Origin: JBFXIE01 sp050176255
GTDB taxonomy: Bacteria > Pseudomonadota > Gammaproteobacteria > Burkholderiales > Burkholderiaceae_C
Reading direction: 5' to 3' (one strand)
DNA length: 64,000 nt
Assembly: GCF_050176255.1 (NCBI RefSeq)
Contig: NZ_JBFXIE010000011.1
The notes beneath the pieces were generated by a model, which was given only the letters and a program-made list of their open reading frames with translations, did no database searches and was not told the origin of the DNA. Positions 19,775-28,237 of the stretch are shown here, piece by piece. Numbering within the stretch: position 1 is the stretch's first letter; every line of letters begins with the position of its first letter. The position numbers were made by a program, and so were the translations under genes.

Positions 19775-20734
19775 CTACTCTTGTTTTCGCGGCGCATTGC
19801 GCGCGCGGCGCTCATCGCGGCGCTGCTGCTCGGCCTTGCGGGCCGTGCGCTCTTTTTCCTGCACCTGGGCGGCGGCCAGCCAGGCTTCAAATTCGGCCGG
19901 CGTCTCCAGCGTCACGCGGCCCAGCGCGGCGCTGCGCAGGTCGGTCAGCACAATCTCGGCCGCTTTTTGCAAATTGAGCCGACCACCGCTCATCACCGCG
20001 CCGCGCTTGCGGGCCACCAGTTCCAGCAGTTCATCGTCGTGCAGCGCGGCGATGGCCGCAGTGTCCAGCCCCAGCTTGTAACGCGCGTCCAGCAGCGGCG
20101 CGTAGTGCTGCTTGAGGTAGGCCAGCAGCTCCAGCGCCACCTCTTCCTCGTCGTAGGCATTGCGGCCCACCGCCCCGCTGGCGGCCAGCTTGTAGCCGCT
20201 TTCGGGCACGATGATGCGCGGCCACAGCATGCCGGGCGTGTCCCACAGGTAGAAGTCATCGTCCAGCACGATGCGCTGCTCCTGCTTGGTCACGCCGGCC
20301 TCGTCGCCCGTCTTGGCCTCGCGCTTGGCCGACAGGGTGTTGATCAGCGTGGACTTGCCCACGTTGGGAATGCCGCAGATCAGCACCCGCATGGGCTTTG
20401 AGAGGCCACGCCGGTTGGGCGCGAGCTGGCGGCAGGCGTCAATCAACCGGCGTGCGGGCGAGGCGTCGGACGCATCCAGCGCAATCGCGATGGTGCCGGG
20501 CCGCGCGTTGTACCAGTCCAGCCATGCGGGTGTGCGCGCGGGGTCGGCCACGTCCTGCTTGTTGAGCACCTTCAGCGCGGGCTTGTGGCCCGTCAGCTCG
20601 GCCAGCAGCGGGTTGGCGCTGGATCCGGGCAGGCGCGCATCCAGCAGCTCGATCACCACGTCGATGTCCTTGATGCGCTCGCCGATCGCGTTGCGCGTCA
20701 GGTGCATGTGACCGGGAAACCACTGGATGGCCAT
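19775..20734 (-). CDS. rbgA: Circularly permuted ribosome-biogenesis GTPase (YlqF/RbgA family)
   Basis: In Bacillus the homolog acts in late 50S assembly; in this proteobacterium I infer the same. GTPase motifs occur in permuted order: G4 NKQD (58-61), then G1 GIPNVGKST (121-129), then G3 DTPG (165-168). The N-terminal IQWFPGHMHLTRNAI is the family signature. The 319-residue start at 20734 was chosen because MAIQWFPGH aligns with the family; the open frame upstream does not. The C-terminus is basic and charged (KERTARKAEQQRRDERR), fitting RNA contact. Confidence 0.9.
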   Translation of the reverse strand: MAIQWFPGHMHLTRNAIGERIKDIDVVIELLDARLPGSSANPLLAELTGHKPALKVLNKQDVADPARTPAWLDWYNARPGTIAIALDASDASPARRLIDACRQLAPNRRGLSKPMRVLICGIPNVGKSTLINTLSAKREAKTGDEAGVTKQEQRIVLDDDFYLWDTPGMLWPRIIVPESGYKLAASGAVGRNAYDEEEVALELLAYLKQHYAPLLDARYKLGLDTAAIAALHDDELLELVARKRGAVMSGGRLNLQKAAEIVLTDLRSAALGRVTLETPAEFEAWLAAAQVQEKERTARKAEQQRRDERRARNAPRKQE

Positions 20735-20790
20735 GGACTGTGTACTTTCACGAATGAGGATGGGCGAAGGCGCCAAGGATAATCGCCGCC

Positions 20791-21012
20791 ATGGTCACTT
20801 CCCCACAGCACAAACAAGATTCCGAGCTGCTGCTCAAGGGCGCGGTGTGCGCCCTCATCGGCGTGATCATTCTGCTGGCGCCCTACATTGCCCGCTCGCC
20901 CGACGTGCGCGAGATGATGGCCCAGGGCAGCGTGGTGGGCTGGTTTGCGCTGGTGCTGGGCTGCGCCTTTCTGGCGCGCTACGGCCTGATCCGCTGGCGC
21001 AGCCGCCACTGA
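20791..21012 (+). CDS. Small two-helix membrane protein, unknown function
   Basis: 73 residues. After a polar N-terminus (MVTSPQHKQDSEL) there are two hydrophobic segments at about 14-33 and 48-64, ending in basic RWRSRH. I do not recognise a named family. It diverges from rbgA with 56 bp between, and ends 15 bp before the next small gene, so the two are probably co-transcribed. Confidence 0.65.
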   Translation: MVTSPQHKQDSELLLKGAVCALIGVIILLAPYIARSPDVREMMAQGSVVGWFALVLGCAFLARYGLIRWRSRH

Positions 21013-21027
21013 GGCGGGCGCTGGCTC

Positions 21028-21243
21028 ATGCTTCAAACCGTCCGCCACCGCTTCGCCTCGCTGCAGGCCGAGGCCGCCCGCGCCGGCGTGACTCTGCGCC
21101 CGCCACCGCCCGAGCCCACCACCTGCTGCGGCCGTGGCTGCAACGGTTGCGTGTGGGAGGGCTTTTACGCCGCGGCCGCCTGGTGGCAGGAAGATGCCCA
21201 AGCACTGCTGCCTGCGCAGCCAGCACCCCACCAACAGCCATAG
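21028..21243 (+). CDS. Small cysteine-rich protein of the oxidoreductase-like (PF09791-type) family
   Basis: 71 residues. The core PPPPEPTTCCGRGCNGCVWEG followed by FYAAAAWWQEDA is the signature of a short conserved domain annotated as oxidoreductase-like N-terminal domain; four Cys in CC-x3-C-x2-C could bind metal or form disulfides. No biochemical function is established to my knowledge. The stop codon lies in a partial palindromic repeat, so the C-terminal tail (AQPAPHQQP) may be recent. Confidence 0.75.
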   Translation: MLQTVRHRFASLQAEAARAGVTLRPPPPEPTTCCGRGCNGCVWEGFYAAAAWWQEDAQALLPAQPAPHQQP

Positions 21244-21262
21244 CTGCCAGCGGGGGCTGCAT
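21231..21262. repeat. Partial palindromic repeat at the end of the Cys-rich ORF
   Basis: CATAGCTGCCAGCGGGGGCT retains one arm of the dispersed repeat; the second arm is reduced to GCTGCATT. It overlaps the stop codon of the preceding gene and lies just before the end of the convergent gshA. Confidence 0.45.
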
Positions 21263-21280
21263 TGGGGCTCACGCCCAAAA

Positions 21281-22813
21281 TCACTGCCATTGATCCAACG
21301 CCATGAACTGCTGGCGCCATTGCTCGAAGGGCAATGTGTCGGCTGCCTCGATGGCGCGCTGCCCGGCCAGCGACTGCTCGGCCAGCGCCTGGTATTGGGC
21401 CTGTTGTGCCTCGGTCCAGGGCAAGGCCAGCAGCGCGTCGCGTGCCGCTTGCGAATGGGCGAGCACAAAGGAAGTGAAGTCGTTGCCGTGCCGCTGCTGC
21501 AGCTCGGCCAGCACGCGCGCGGACGGCGTGGTGTGCGGCGCTGCCAGCGTGCTCTGCGCGGCGACCAGCGCCTGGGCATAGGCATCGCCACCGTGCGCGG
21601 CATCCAGCGTGGCGGCGATGGGAGCGCATTCGGCCAGCACCTCGGCGGCCCAGTCGGTCAGCAGCACGCGCTGGCCGCGGCGCATGAGCTGCAGACCGGG
21701 CTCGCGCCCGCACTCTGCGGCCAGATGCTGGTTGTTCTTGAGTTCGGCAATCTCACCGGGCGTGTCTGGCGGGCTGTCCGACAGCAGGCAGTGCAGCAAA
21801 AACACATCCAGCAGGCGCATGGTGTCGGCAGTGATACCCACGGGCTCGAACGGGTCCAGGTCCATCAGACGCACCTCGACGTATTCCACGCCGCGCTCGC
21901 GCAGCGCGTGCAGCGGGCGCTCGCCGCTGTGGACGGTGCGCTTGGGCCGGATGGTGCCGTAGAACTCGTTTTCGATCTGCAGCAGGCTGGTCCCCAGCTG
22001 GTTGTAATCGCCACCGGGGTTGCGCACGCCGATTGCCTCGTAGGCCGGATAGGGCCGCGTGAGCGCCTCGTGCAGCGAGTCGGCATAACCCTGCAGGCCG
22101 TTGTAGCTGACGGCCAGCGTGGCCTGGGCATCGCTTTGGTAGCCCAGGCGGCCCATGCGCAGCGATGTGGCGTGCGGCAGATACAGCGCGCGCTTGCCGT
22201 CGCCCAGCGGCTGCAGGCTGTGCTGGCGCCCTTGGACAAAGCACGGGCACAGCGCGGGCGAGGCGCCAAACAGGTATAGCAGTACGAAGGCGTGCCGGCG
22301 AAAGTTGCGGATCAGCGCAAAGTAATCGTCGCTACCCAAGCCAGGCAGCGACCAGTTGTAGTGAATGCCCGAGATGGTCTGCATGCGCCGGCCATAGCGA
22401 TGCCCCAGCCCCATGCGATAGACGCTCTTGGCGCGGCCGGCGTTGGACGAGCCGTAACGCGCCAGCGGAATGGTCTCGTCCGTGGGCAGCATGCAGGGCA
22501 TGCTGGATACCCACAGCATCTCGCCGCCCAGCTGCTCGCGCAGCACGCGGTGCACGAACTGGTGGATCTCGGTCAGCTCTTCCAGGCAGCCTTGCACCGT
22601 GGTGCTGGCGCTGGTGATCAACTCGATCTGCGATTCGCTGTAGTCGGTGGTGATGCGCGGATGCGTGAGGGCCGAGCCCAGCGCCGCCGGATGAGGGGTG
22701 AGCGCCAGTGCGCCGGTCGGCAAGACGCGCAGCCCTTCTTTTTCGATACCGCGGCGCATGCCCGCCAGGCGCTCGGCCGGCAACGCCGCGATTCGCTGTT
22801 GCAATGTACTCAT
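21281..22813 (-). CDS. gshA: Glutamate-cysteine ligase GshA (proteobacterial type)
   Basis: First step of glutathione synthesis. The 510-residue protein matches the E. coli-type family: MRRGIEKEGLRVLPTG, TTDYSESQIELITS, CMLPTDETIPLARYGSSNAG, SGIHYNWSLPG and EYVEVRLMDLDPFEP. The ATG at 22813 (MSTLQQRIAALPAERLAG) is the family start. It stands alone on the minus strand; gshB is not in the window. The glutathione made here is the cofactor for frmA/fghA at 55.6 kb. Confidence 0.94.
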   Translation of the reverse strand: MSTLQQRIAALPAERLAGMRRGIEKEGLRVLPTGALALTPHPAALGSALTHPRITTDYSESQIELITSASTTVQGCLEELTEIHQFVHRVLREQLGGEMLWVSSMPCMLPTDETIPLARYGSSNAGRAKSVYRMGLGHRYGRRMQTISGIHYNWSLPGLGSDDYFALIRNFRRHAFVLLYLFGASPALCPCFVQGRQHSLQPLGDGKRALYLPHATSLRMGRLGYQSDAQATLAVSYNGLQGYADSLHEALTRPYPAYEAIGVRNPGGDYNQLGTSLLQIENEFYGTIRPKRTVHSGERPLHALRERGVEYVEVRLMDLDPFEPVGITADTMRLLDVFLLHCLLSDSPPDTPGEIAELKNNQHLAAECGREPGLQLMRRGQRVLLTDWAAEVLAECAPIAATLDAAHGGDAYAQALVAAQSTLAAPHTTPSARVLAELQQRHGNDFTSFVLAHSQAARDALLALPWTEAQQAQYQALAEQSLAGQRAIEAADTLPFEQWRQQFMALDQWQ

Positions 22814-22961
22814 TGTGTTGGCTGTTCCGTCTCTTGGATGGGGGTGGAACTTAGCACGCCGGCATTCCACCTGCCTGACGCCGCGTCAAGCGCCGTCGGC
22901 CTGCCGGGGAACTGCGCCCCGAACAGCCACAACGGCGGTCACTGGGTTATGGGAGGGCGAT

Positions 22962-23879
22962 TCATGCCGCAGCGGCTGCCGCGGCCAGAGCCTGGCTCAC
23001 CTCGTTGTGGCCCTGCGCGGCGCCACTTTGGGGTACCTGCTCGCCAGCACGGTCGGTCACATCGGCCAGGCGCGCGGCAAGCTGCTCTGGCACATCGGCG
23101 CCCATACCCAGGTGAATGCCCTGCGTCAGCGTGATGTGCGCCGCCTCAAACGTGCCGGCACCCGCGCACAGGATGGTGCGGGTGGGCGCGCTCTCGTGCG
23201 CCAACGCCAGCATGGCGGGCACCACGGCCTCGGGCCGCAGCGCTTGCAGCACCTCCTGCGGAAAAAGGGATTCGGTCATGCGCGTGGCAGCGGTGGGCGC
23301 CAGCGCATTCACATGGATGCCGTATTTGGCGCCCTCGATGGCCAGGGTCTGCATCAAGCCCACCTGCGCCATCTTGGCCGCGCCGTAGTTGGCCTGGCCA
23401 AAATTGCCGTACAGGCCCGAAGACGACGTCGTCATGACGATGCGCCCGTAGTTCTGCGCCTGCATGTGTGGCCACACCGCCTTGCAGCAGTGGGCAGCGC
23501 CCATCAGGTGCACTTGCACCACCAGCGCAAAGTCGTCCATGTCCATCTTGGCAAACGACTTGTCGCGCAGGATGCCGGCGTTGTTCACCAAGATGTCCAC
23601 ACGGCCCCAGGCGTCCACCGCCTGCTGCGCCATGGCCTGAACGGCGGCAAAGTCGGTCACCGACGCGCCATTGGCCAGCGCCTGGCCGCCCGCGGCGCGT
23701 ATCTCATCGACCACCGCCTGCGCCGCCGTCACCGAGCCGCCGCTGCCGTCCACAGCGCCTCCCAGATCATTGACCAGCACCTTGGCGCCGCGCGCCGCGA
23801 GTGCCAGCGCATGCTGGCGGCCCAGACCGCCGCCGGCGCCCGTCACGATGGCCACGCGGCCTTGAAAGTCGAGAGTCAT
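22962..23879 (-). CDS. SDR-family dehydrogenase (3R-hydroxyacyl-CoA dehydrogenase-like)
   Basis: 305 residues. Rossmann motif TGAGGGLGRQHAL (residues 13-25), NNAGILRDKSF and the catalytic YGAAK. The sequence resembles the dehydrogenase domain of peroxisomal multifunctional enzyme type 2 (VNDLGGAVDGSGGS, GRIVMTTSSSGLYGNFGQ), suggesting action on hydroxyacyl-CoA thioesters; the precise substrate is inferred. No hydratase domain is attached. The C-terminus ends in a run of alanines. It is a single-gene unit on the minus strand. Confidence 0.85.
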   Translation of the reverse strand: MTLDFQGRVAIVTGAGGGLGRQHALALAARGAKVLVNDLGGAVDGSGGSVTAAQAVVDEIRAAGGQALANGASVTDFAAVQAMAQQAVDAWGRVDILVNNAGILRDKSFAKMDMDDFALVVQVHLMGAAHCCKAVWPHMQAQNYGRIVMTTSSSGLYGNFGQANYGAAKMAQVGLMQTLAIEGAKYGIHVNALAPTAATRMTESLFPQEVLQALRPEAVVPAMLALAHESAPTRTILCAGAGTFEAAHITLTQGIHLGMGADVPEQLAARLADVTDRAGEQVPQSGAAQGHNEVSQALAAAAAAA

Positions 23880-23906
23880 GTCCCCGGTCTCCTATGCGAT
23901 GAATGC

Positions 23907-23958
23907 ATCAAAAAATATAGCTGCTTGCGCTTGTCGAATCAGCGCCGACGGCTGATTT
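23907..23958. repeat. Dispersed palindromic repeat upstream of the SDR gene
   Basis: AATATAGCTGCTTGCGCTTG, loop TCGAAT, then CAGCGCCGACGGCTGATTTT. Both arms are recognisable although imperfect. It lies in the probable promoter region of the SDR gene. Confidence 0.7.
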
Positions 23959-23999
23959 TGCTTGAATTCGTACGGCCACCTCGCCGCAGCGCTCGCAAC

Positions 24000-24247
24000 A
24001 ATCCAAGGGTTATCCCTTGCCGCACTGGACAAACTTGTGGATAAGCATGAACAAGCGCTGTATGACAGATTTAAGGCATTGATTTACATGGAATTGTCTT
24101 GCACTGATGATTTTTTAGGCAGGCAGGCACCGGTTATCCATGGCCACATTGGACAATCATGGGGATAACTATGGACAAGCGCTGTATGGCTCGCGTAAGT
24201 GCTTGATTTGCTTCGCACCTCATCGTTGTGCCTGTTTTTTAGGCAGA
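24000..24247. repeat. 124-bp tandem repeat (two diverged units) with DnaA-box-like motifs
   Basis: Four landmarks recur exactly 124 bp apart: GGTTATCC (24008, 24132), CCRCAYTGGACAA (24020, 24144), ACAAGCGCTGTATG (24051, 24175) and TTTTTTAGGCAG (24111, 24235). Between them the units differ. The first unit contains TGTGGATAA (24036-24044), a perfect reverse DnaA box; the second has TGGGGATAA, one mismatch. No ORF with coding character spans it. The 474-bp gap 23880-24353 otherwise holds only two palindromic repeats. Confidence 0.8.
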
Positions 24248-24288
24248 ATCGCCCACACTAAGGTGGATCCCGTCCTGGTGGACATCCA

Positions 24289-24347
24289 CTATCAATTCAG
24301 TAGCTGCTCGCGCCCTTTCTCAAAAGGGCTGCAGCCGATTTTTATTA
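24289..24347. repeat. Dispersed palindromic repeat upstream of the ferredoxin gene
   Basis: TCAATTCAGTAGCTGCTCGC, GCCCTTT, loop CTCA, AAAGGGC, then TGCAGCCGATTTTTATT. The inner part CCCTTT/AAAGGG pairs well. It ends about 10 bp before the start codon of the ferredoxin gene and so lies in its leader. Confidence 0.65.
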
Positions 24348-24353
24348 GAAACC

Positions 24354-24650
24354 ATGAGCAACCAGAACACCCCACCCTTTTTCATCGCCCAGGTGGGCGA
24401 CGACGGCACGCAATGCGACGCCTGGCCCGAGCAACCCTTGCTGGCATCGCTGGAGCAAGGCGGCATCGACTGGCCCAGCTCATGCCGCAACGGCACATGC
24501 CGCACCTGCATCGGCCTGCTGGCGAAAGGCGAGGTGCGTTATCGCCTGGACTGGCCGGGCCTGTCGCCCGAAGAAAAGGCCGAGGGCTGCGTGCTGCCCT
24601 GCGTGGCCTATCCGGTGAGCGACATCAAGCTGGAGGCGCCAGGCATCTGA
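24354..24650 (+). CDS. Plant-type [2Fe-2S] ferredoxin
   Basis: A 98-residue electron carrier. Cluster ligands Cys-44, Cys-49, Cys-52 (SSCRNGTCRTC) and Cys-83 (VLPC) follow the C-x4-C-x2-C-x30-C pattern of the chloroplast-type fold. No reductase domain is attached and no partner gene is adjacent, so the redox partner is unknown. It lies alone between the repeat-rich gap and ribB. Confidence 0.92.
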   Translation: MSNQNTPPFFIAQVGDDGTQCDAWPEQPLLASLEQGGIDWPSSCRNGTCRTCIGLLAKGEVRYRLDWPGLSPEEKAEGCVLPCVAYPVSDIKLEAPGI

Positions 24651-24813
24651 GCGATGCATCTGGGACTAAAATCCGCCGCTTCGGGACTGCGCGTCCCTCA
24701 TCCGTGCGGCCGGGGCCGCGACGCCTGTTCTTTGGGGGCACCCACCATTGCCCACCCGCCGGGGAACGCGCACCGCCCTGGCCTGGCCCGCACGGCCCAC
24801 CCGAAAGCCCTGC

Positions 24814-25935
24814 ATGAACACCCCCCTCACACCGGCGCCGATCTCGCCCGTCCAGGACATCGTGGCCGAGCTGCGCGCCGGCCGCGTAGTGATCCTGGTC
24901 GATGAAGAAGACCGCGAAAACGAAGGCGACCTGGTCATTGCCGCAGACCACGTCACGCCCGAGGCCATCAACTTCATGGCGCGCTTCGGGCGCGGCCTGA
25001 TCTGCCTGACCCTGACGCGCGAGCGTTGCGAGCGCCTGCAGCTGCCGCCCATGGTGGCGCGCAACGGCACCAAGATGGGCACAGCCTTCACAGTGTCGAT
25101 TGAGGCCGCCGAAGGCGTGACCACCGGCATCAGCGCTGCCGACCGCGCGCGCACCGTGCAAGCCGCCGTGGCGCCCGGCGCCCAGGCCGCCGATCTGGTG
25201 CAGCCCGGCCACATCTTCCCGCTGCAGGCCGTCGATGGCGGTGTGCTGATGCGCGCCGGCCACACCGAGGCCGGTTGCGACCTGGCCGCCATGGCCGGCT
25301 GCAGCCCGGCTGCGGTGATTTGCGAGGTGATGAAGGACGACGGCACCATGGCCCGCCTGCCCGACCTGCAGCTGTTTGCCGCCGAGCACGGCCTGAAGAT
25401 CGGCACCATTGCCGACCTGATCGAACACCGCAGCCGCACCGAGTCGCTGGTTGAAAAGGTGGGGTCGCGCCAGATTGCCACGGCGTTCGGCGCGTTCACC
25501 ATGCACGCCTTCCGCGACCAGCCCAGCCAGGCTGTGCACCTGGCGCTGGTCAAGGGCCAATGGAGCGAGGCCGACAGCGTGCCCGTGCGCGTGCACGAGC
25601 CCCTGTCGGTGCTGGACCTGCTGGAGGCAGGCCGCGTCATGCACTCCTGGGGCCTGGACGACAGCCTGCGCTACATCAGCCAGCAAGGTCAGGGCGTGGC
25701 CGTGCTGCTGAACTGCGGCGAAAGCGCCGACCAGCTGCTGGAACAGTTTGAAGGCCGGGCCCGCGCCGCACAGGCGCCCGAGCGCGGCCGCATGGATCTG
25801 CGCACCTACGGCGTGGGCGCGCAAATCCTGCGCGACGTGGGCGTGACCAAGATGCAGCTCATGGGCCAGCCGCGGCGCATGCCCAGCATGGCGGGCTACG
25901 GACTCGAGATCACCGGCTACATCCCCAAGGAATAA
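24814..25935 (+). CDS. ribB: 3,4-dihydroxy-2-butanone 4-phosphate synthase with degenerate GTP cyclohydrolase II domain
   Basis: Makes the four-carbon precursor of riboflavin from ribulose 5-phosphate. Residues 1-210 carry the RibB motifs VILVDEEDRENEGDLV, RFGRGLICL, TTGISAADRA and RAGHTEAGCDLA. Residues 215-373 align with GTP cyclohydrolase II (DLRTYGVGAQILRDVGVTKM) but lack the zinc motif: where RibA has HSECLTGD and RCDCG, this protein has VHEPLSVLDLL. It is therefore not expected to hydrolyse GTP. The ATG at 24814 is the family start. ribH follows after 2 bp. Confidence 0.93.
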   Translation: MNTPLTPAPISPVQDIVAELRAGRVVILVDEEDRENEGDLVIAADHVTPEAINFMARFGRGLICLTLTRERCERLQLPPMVARNGTKMGTAFTVSIEAAEGVTTGISAADRARTVQAAVAPGAQAADLVQPGHIFPLQAVDGGVLMRAGHTEAGCDLAAMAGCSPAAVICEVMKDDGTMARLPDLQLFAAEHGLKIGTIADLIEHRSRTESLVEKVGSRQIATAFGAFTMHAFRDQPSQAVHLALVKGQWSEADSVPVRVHEPLSVLDLLEAGRVMHSWGLDDSLRYISQQGQGVAVLLNCGESADQLLEQFEGRARAAQAPERGRMDLRTYGVGAQILRDVGVTKMQLMGQPRRMPSMAGYGLEITGYIPKE

Positions 25936-25937
25936 CC

Positions 25938-26402
25938 ATGTTTGATGCACAAAAAGGCACATCTGACAAGCAAGTTGGCAGCAAGCTGCGCATCGGCATC
26001 GTGCAAGCCCGCTGGAACGAAAACATCACCAGCACCCTGGCGGCCGCCTGCCGCGCCGAGCTGCTGCGCCTGGGCGTGCAGGAGCAGCACATCCGCCATG
26101 TGCTGGTTCCTGGCGCCCTGGAAGTGCCCACCGCCCTGCAGGCCCTGGCCGAGCGCGACGAGTTTGACGCGCTGATCGCTCTGGGCTGCATCATCCGCGG
26201 CGAGACCTACCACTTCGAGCTGGTGGCCAACGAGTCGGGCGCTGGCGTCACGCGCATCGCGCTGGACTACCAGATCCCGGTTGCCAACGCGATCATCACC
26301 ACCGAAAACCTGGAGCAGGCCGTCGCCCGCCAGACCGAAAAAGGCGTGGACGCGGCCCGCGTGGCTGTCGAAATGGCCAACTTGCTGGAGGAACTGTCGT
26401 GA
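25938..26402 (+). CDS. ribH: 6,7-dimethyl-8-ribityllumazine synthase
   Basis: Condenses the RibB product with the pyrimidine intermediate, the penultimate riboflavin step. 154 residues with IGIVQARWNENIT, VPGALEVPTALQ and ALGCIIRGETYHFE, including the catalytic-region His. Its TGA overlaps the GTG of nusB; the ribB-ribH-nusB order is common in proteobacteria. Confidence 0.95.
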   Translation: MFDAQKGTSDKQVGSKLRIGIVQARWNENITSTLAAACRAELLRLGVQEQHIRHVLVPGALEVPTALQALAERDEFDALIALGCIIRGETYHFELVANESGAGVTRIALDYQIPVANAIITTENLEQAVARQTEKGVDAARVAVEMANLLEELS

Positions 26403-26956
26403 GCGACTCCAACGCGCCCAGCTCTCAGCGCGCACCGCGCCCGCCGCGCCAGTCACGCACCGGCACCACCAGCACCGGAGCGCGCAAGGCGGGCTCCAAG
26501 TCGGGCCGCAGCCGCGCCCGCGAATTTGCGCTGCAGGCGCTGTACCAGCATCTGGTGGGCGGCAACGACGCCGCCGCCATCGACCTGTTCACGCGCGACC
26601 TGGCGGGCTTTCACAAGGCTGACGCCGCGCATTACGACGCGCTCTTGCACGGCTGCATCACCACCGCCCAGTACATGGACGAGCTGATAGCGCCGCAGCT
26701 CGACCGCAAGATGAGCGAGATTTCGCCCATCGAGCATGCGGTGATGTGGATTGGTGTGTACGAGTTTCAGCACTGCCAGGACGTGCCCTGGCGCGTGGTC
26801 ATCAATGAGTGCATCGAGCTGGCCAAGGAATTTGGCGGCACCGACGGACACAAGTACGTCAACGGCGTGCTGGGCGGCCTGGCGCCGCAGCTGCGCGCCG
26901 CCGAAGTGGCGGCCGACAAATCCGACAAGGGCGGCAAAGCCGACCCGGTCAGCTGA
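26399..26956 (+). CDS. nusB: Transcription antitermination factor NusB
   Basis: Works with NusE and boxA RNA in rRNA antitermination. 185 residues. The N-terminal 40 are basic and low-complexity (SQRAPRPPRQSRTGTTSTGA), before the core SRAREFALQALYQHL. SPIEHAVMWIGVYEF and VVINECIELAKEFGGTDGHK are family signatures. The GTG start overlaps ribH by four bases, implying coupled translation. Confidence 0.95.
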   Translation: MSDSNAPSSQRAPRPPRQSRTGTTSTGARKAGSKSGRSRAREFALQALYQHLVGGNDAAAIDLFTRDLAGFHKADAAHYDALLHGCITTAQYMDELIAPQLDRKMSEISPIEHAVMWIGVYEFQHCQDVPWRVVINECIELAKEFGGTDGHKYVNGVLGGLAPQLRAAEVAADKSDKGGKADPVS

Positions 26957-27042
26957 CGGGCCGGGGGCCCGCAGGCCGCGGGTGCCGCCCGGCATCGTTT
27001 GTCACCCCTAAGCGCCCGCGCACTGCGGGCGAAAAGCACGCC

Positions 27043-28227
27043 ATGAAATTCTCCACCCGCGCTGAGCGCATCGAACCCTTTTACGTAATGGAAGTGGCCA
27101 AGGCCGCCCAGGCTCTGGCGCACGAGGTGGCGGGCTCGCCTGAGCCGATGATCTTTCTGAACATCGGCGAGCCCGACTTCACCGCGCCACCTCTGGTGCA
27201 GCAAGCCGCCATCCGCGCCGTGCACGACGGCCAGACGCAGTACACCGCATCGCTGGGCCTGGAGGCTTTGCGCGAACGCATCAGCGGCTGGTATGCGCAG
27301 CGCTTCGGCGTGGATGTGCCTGCGCGGCGCATCGTGGTGACGGCTGGCGCATCGGCCGCGCTGCAGCTGGCGTGCCTGGCGCTGATCGACGCGGGCGACG
27401 AGGTGTTGATGCCCGACCCCAGCTACCCCTGCAACCGCCACTTCGTCAGCGCAGCGGAAGGCAAGGCGGTGCTGATCCCCACCACGGCGGACGAGCGCTT
27501 CCAGCTCAGCGCCGCCAAGGTCGAGGCCGCGTGGGGGCCCAGGACGCGCGGCGTGCTGCTGGCGTCGCCCTCCAACCCCACAGGCACATCGATCGCGCCC
27601 CATGAGCTGCGCCGCATCCACGACGTGGTGCGCGCCAAGGGCGGGCTGACCATCATTGACGAGATTTACCTGGGCCTGTCCTACGACGACGCGTTTGGCC
27701 AGACGGCTCTGTCGCTGGGCGAGGACATCATCAGCATCAACAGCTTCAGCAAGTACTTCAACATGACCGGCTGGCGCCTGGGCTGGATGGTGGTGCCAGA
27801 CAGCATGGTGCCGGTGGTGGAGCGCATGGCGCAAAACCTGTTCATCTGCGCCAGCACCGTGTCGCAGCACGCGGCGCTGGCCTGCTTTGATCCAGACAGC
27901 ATCGCCGAGTACGAACGCCGCCGCGCCGGGTTCAGGGCGCGGCGCGACTATTTCATCCCCGCACTGGATGCCCTGGGGCTGTCGGTGCCGGTGATGCCCG
28001 ATGGCGCGTTCTACGCCTGGGCCGACTGCACGCAGGCTGCCGAGCGCCTGGGCGTTGCCGGCAGCTGGGATGTTGCCTACGAGCTGATGCGCCGCGCCCA
28101 CCTGGCCGTCACGCCAGGGCGCGACTTCGGCACCGCCGACACCCGGCGCTTCGTGCGCTTTTCCACGGCCAACTCGATGGCGCAGCTGCAGGAGGCGGTA
28201 GCGCGCCTGCAGCGCCTGATCGGCTGA
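27043..28227 (+). CDS. PLP-dependent class I aminotransferase
   Basis: 394 residues of fold type I. The cofactor lysine is Lys-237 in SINSFSKYFNMTGWRLGW; GEPDF, ASPSNPTGT and RFSTANS also match. The family includes aspartate, alanine and aromatic transaminases; the substrate cannot be settled from sequence. The ATG at 27043 gives MKFSTRAERIEPFYVMEV. ybgC starts 10 bp after the stop, so transcription may run on into the tol genes. Confidence 0.88.
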   Translation: MKFSTRAERIEPFYVMEVAKAAQALAHEVAGSPEPMIFLNIGEPDFTAPPLVQQAAIRAVHDGQTQYTASLGLEALRERISGWYAQRFGVDVPARRIVVTAGASAALQLACLALIDAGDEVLMPDPSYPCNRHFVSAAEGKAVLIPTTADERFQLSAAKVEAAWGPRTRGVLLASPSNPTGTSIAPHELRRIHDVVRAKGGLTIIDEIYLGLSYDDAFGQTALSLGEDIISINSFSKYFNMTGWRLGWMVVPDSMVPVVERMAQNLFICASTVSQHAALACFDPDSIAEYERRRAGFRARRDYFIPALDALGLSVPVMPDGAFYAWADCTQAAERLGVAGSWDVAYELMRRAHLAVTPGRDFGTADTRRFVRFSTANSMAQLQEAVARLQRLIG

Positions 28228-28237
28228 GGAACACGGC

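Noticed and set aside
24651..24813. FMN riboswitch upstream of ribB
   Set aside because: The conserved riboswitch elements (the GGGGCAGGGTGAAA-like start and the matching end) are absent; the region has only GC-rich minor hairpins.
26684..26702. Repeat-like GCTGATAGCGCCGCAGCT in nusB
   Set aside because: It encodes conserved NusB residues (ELIAPQLDR), and the flanks do not match the repeat.
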